This document shows, one piece after another, positions 63,083 to 64,000 of a DNA stretch of 64,000 nt (within the stretch, counting starts at the first letter, position 1; each line of letters opens with the position of its first letter). The notes below the pieces were generated by a model. That model did no database searches. It saw only the letters and a list, made by a program, of their open reading frames with translations, and was not told the DNA's origin. The DNA lies in the NCBI RefSeq assembly GCF_963455295.1, contig NZ_OY734020.1, positions 1,178,001 through 1,242,000 on the forward strand, given 5' to 3'. Source of the stretch: Candidatus Thiodiazotropha sp. CDECU1 (lineage in GTDB: Bacteria; Pseudomonadota; Gammaproteobacteria; Chromatiales; Chromatiaceae). A program made the position numbers and the translations under genes.

Positions 63083-63131
63083 AAGTCCGCAAATGAACGT
63101 AAATGATATGTAGGGTGCGGCTTGCCGCACC
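63083..63131. repeat. Repeat core with AAGTCCGCAAATGAA lead
   Basis: AAGTCCGCAAATGAACGT (63083) is followed by the 22-base arm starting GTAGGGTGCGGCTTGCC at 63110-63131. Third copy of the family; here only one arm is present. It lies between soxB and the convergent regulator. Confidence 0.75.
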
Positions 63132-63138
63132 ACTGTGC

Positions 63139-64000
63139 TCATTTCTCGATTCCATGGCGCTTCATCTTCTCCCAAAGGTTTTTGCGAGATATACCGAGCG
63201 CATCCGCTGCCTGGCTCATTTTCCCGTCATTTTCGGTTAATGCCATGATGATTGCTTTGCGTTCCGCTGTTTCAATTGAGTGCCTCAGGGTTGTCATGCT
63301 GATGTTTTTGTTATCGTCTTCCTGGGTCAGCAGGTCATTGATGCTGATCCAGGGTGCGTCACACAAGGTGACCGCTCTTTCGATAGCATTTTTAAGTTCA
63401 CGGACATTTCCCGGAAAGGGCATGGATTGCAGCTGTAACTCCACCTCTTTTGAAAGCCCTTTAATACTTTTCCCCGATTTTTTGACAAATTCAGAGGCGA
63501 ACAACCTGGCGAGGTAGACAATATCTTCCCTGCGTTCCCGCAGTGGAGGGATGTCTATGTGAATGACATTGAGGCGCCAGTAGAGATCGGATCTGAATTC
63601 ATTTCTCTTGATGGATTCAGCGAGAGCAACCTGGGTTGCGGCGATGATCCTGGCATCCAGTGTGACTGTTTCCGAGCCACCGACACGCTCGAATTCACGT
63701 TCCTGTAGAATGCGCAGTAGTTTGATCTGTATGTCGGGTGATACTTCGGCGATCTCATCGAGAAAGATTGTCCCACCTTGAGCCTGTTCAAAGCGACCGA
63801 TACGTTGTTGTGTTGCCCCGGTGAAGGCCCCCTTTTCATGACCGAAGAGTTCACTTTCAATCAGGCTGGATGACAGTGCAGCACAGTTGACCTTGATCAT
63901 AGGGCCATGTCGACGTTGACTATTGCGGTGTATCAGGGTGGCTATCACCTCTTTACCAACCCCGGATTCACCCGTGAGCAAGACTGAACTGTCACTCTCT
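63139..64000 (-). CDS. Sigma-54-dependent regulator, 3' part (cut by window end)
   Basis: The visible 287 residues hold most of an AAA+ sigma-54 activator domain and the DNA-binding end. GESGVGKE is the Walker A region, [15 protein letters not shown] is the GAFTGA loop, [12 protein letters not shown] is Walker B, and [10 protein letters not shown] follows. The Fis-type HTH is [24 protein letters not shown]. The N-terminal receiver or sensor domain is outside the window on the right, so its signal is unknown. It is convergent with soxB. Confidence 0.92.
   Translation of the reverse strand, partial: ESDSSVLLTGESGVGKEVIATLIHRNSQRRHGPMIKVNCAALSSSLIESELFGHEKGAFTGATQQRIGRFEQAQGGTIFLDEIAEVSPDIQIKLLRILQEREFERVGGSETVTLDARIIAATQVALAESIKRNEFRSDLYWRLNVIHIDIPPLRERREDIVYLARLFASEFVKKSGKSIKGLSKEVELQLQSMPFPGNVRELKNAIERAVTLCDAPWISINDLLTQEDDNKNISMTTLRHSIETAERKAIIMALTENDGKMSQAADALGISRKNLWEKMKRHGIEK

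Noticed and set aside
1-64000. tRNA, rRNA, CRISPR array, prophage or insertion sequence
   Set aside because: No cloverleaf with a CCA-type end, no regularly spaced repeats, no transposase or phage gene was found by eye.

Overview
The window looks like the chromosome of a sulfur-oxidising gammaproteobacterium. The evidence is a Tat-exported SoxB thiosulfohydrolase, a TtrS/TtrR-like two-component pair beside it, a TauE/SafE permease, CysZ, a CbbY-like phosphatase, a c4-type cytochrome, and a typical gammaproteobacterial housekeeping set (IscA-HscBA-Fdx-IscX, Rsd, DksA-GluQ, Slt, YoaA, DarP, PBP1B). A free-living or symbiotic Sedimenticola/Thiodiazotropha-like lineage fits, but I cannot place it to genus from this window. 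No tRNA, rRNA, CRISPR array, prophage or intact insertion sequence was seen.

Region by region: 1-3.4 kb is the distal isc operon, split by a strong intrinsic terminator between iscA and hscB. 3.5-17.8 kb is the most unusual part. It holds a complete proteobacterial dedicated sortase (Pds) locus: kinase PdsS and regulator PdsR on the minus strand, and OmpA-family PdsO, a VIT/vWA sortase substrate with a C-terminal LPQTA signal, and a class GN sortase on the plus strand. On the minus strand the kinase/regulator pair is preceded by a compact three-gene set: a short PBP-like periplasmic protein, an outer-membrane beta-barrel and a membrane GGDEF/EAL protein. On the plus strand the sortase runs by overlapping genes into a class I glutamine amidotransferase and an L,D-transpeptidase. 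A previously easy-to-miss 53-residue frame links pdsO to the substrate gene. A PEP-CTERM protein with a sigma-54-like promoter candidate lies just beyond PdsS. I read the whole block as a candidate surface-display island in which envelope sensing, c-di-GMP turnover, sortase anchoring and peptidoglycan cross-linking are linked; that linkage is inference.

17.8-33.1 kb carries cytochrome c, PBP1B, a PilZ/DUF1631/GGDEF/EAL protein, YoaA helicase, bacteriohemerythrin, a glutamate dehydrogenase, pteridine reductase, a MidA-type methyltransferase and two secreted thioredoxin-fold proteins. 33.4-45.8 kb carries a TauE/SafE permease, Rsd, a large protein with a class III nucleotide-cyclase-like domain, Slt, a lone GlcF subunit, a Sel1 protein, a large protein with a possible PilZ-like tail, a GST-fold protein and DsbA. 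45.9-58.1 kb carries a small SET-domain protein, BatD, RecJ, DarP (with an apparently non-AUG start), GluQ, DksA, CbbY-like phosphatase, an aminotransferase, CysZ, a glycerophosphodiesterase, a LysE exporter and endonuclease IV. 58.1-64 kb is a thiosulfate/tetrathionate-type sensing and oxidation cluster: TtrS-like kinase, FixJ-type regulator, SoxB, and the 3' part of a sigma-54 activator cut by the window end.

A short repeat with the core GTAGGGTGCGGCTTGCCGCA occurs in three intergenic places after 54 kb, twice as an inverted pair. Three c-di-GMP-related genes and two histidine kinase/regulator pairs point to a signalling-rich genome.
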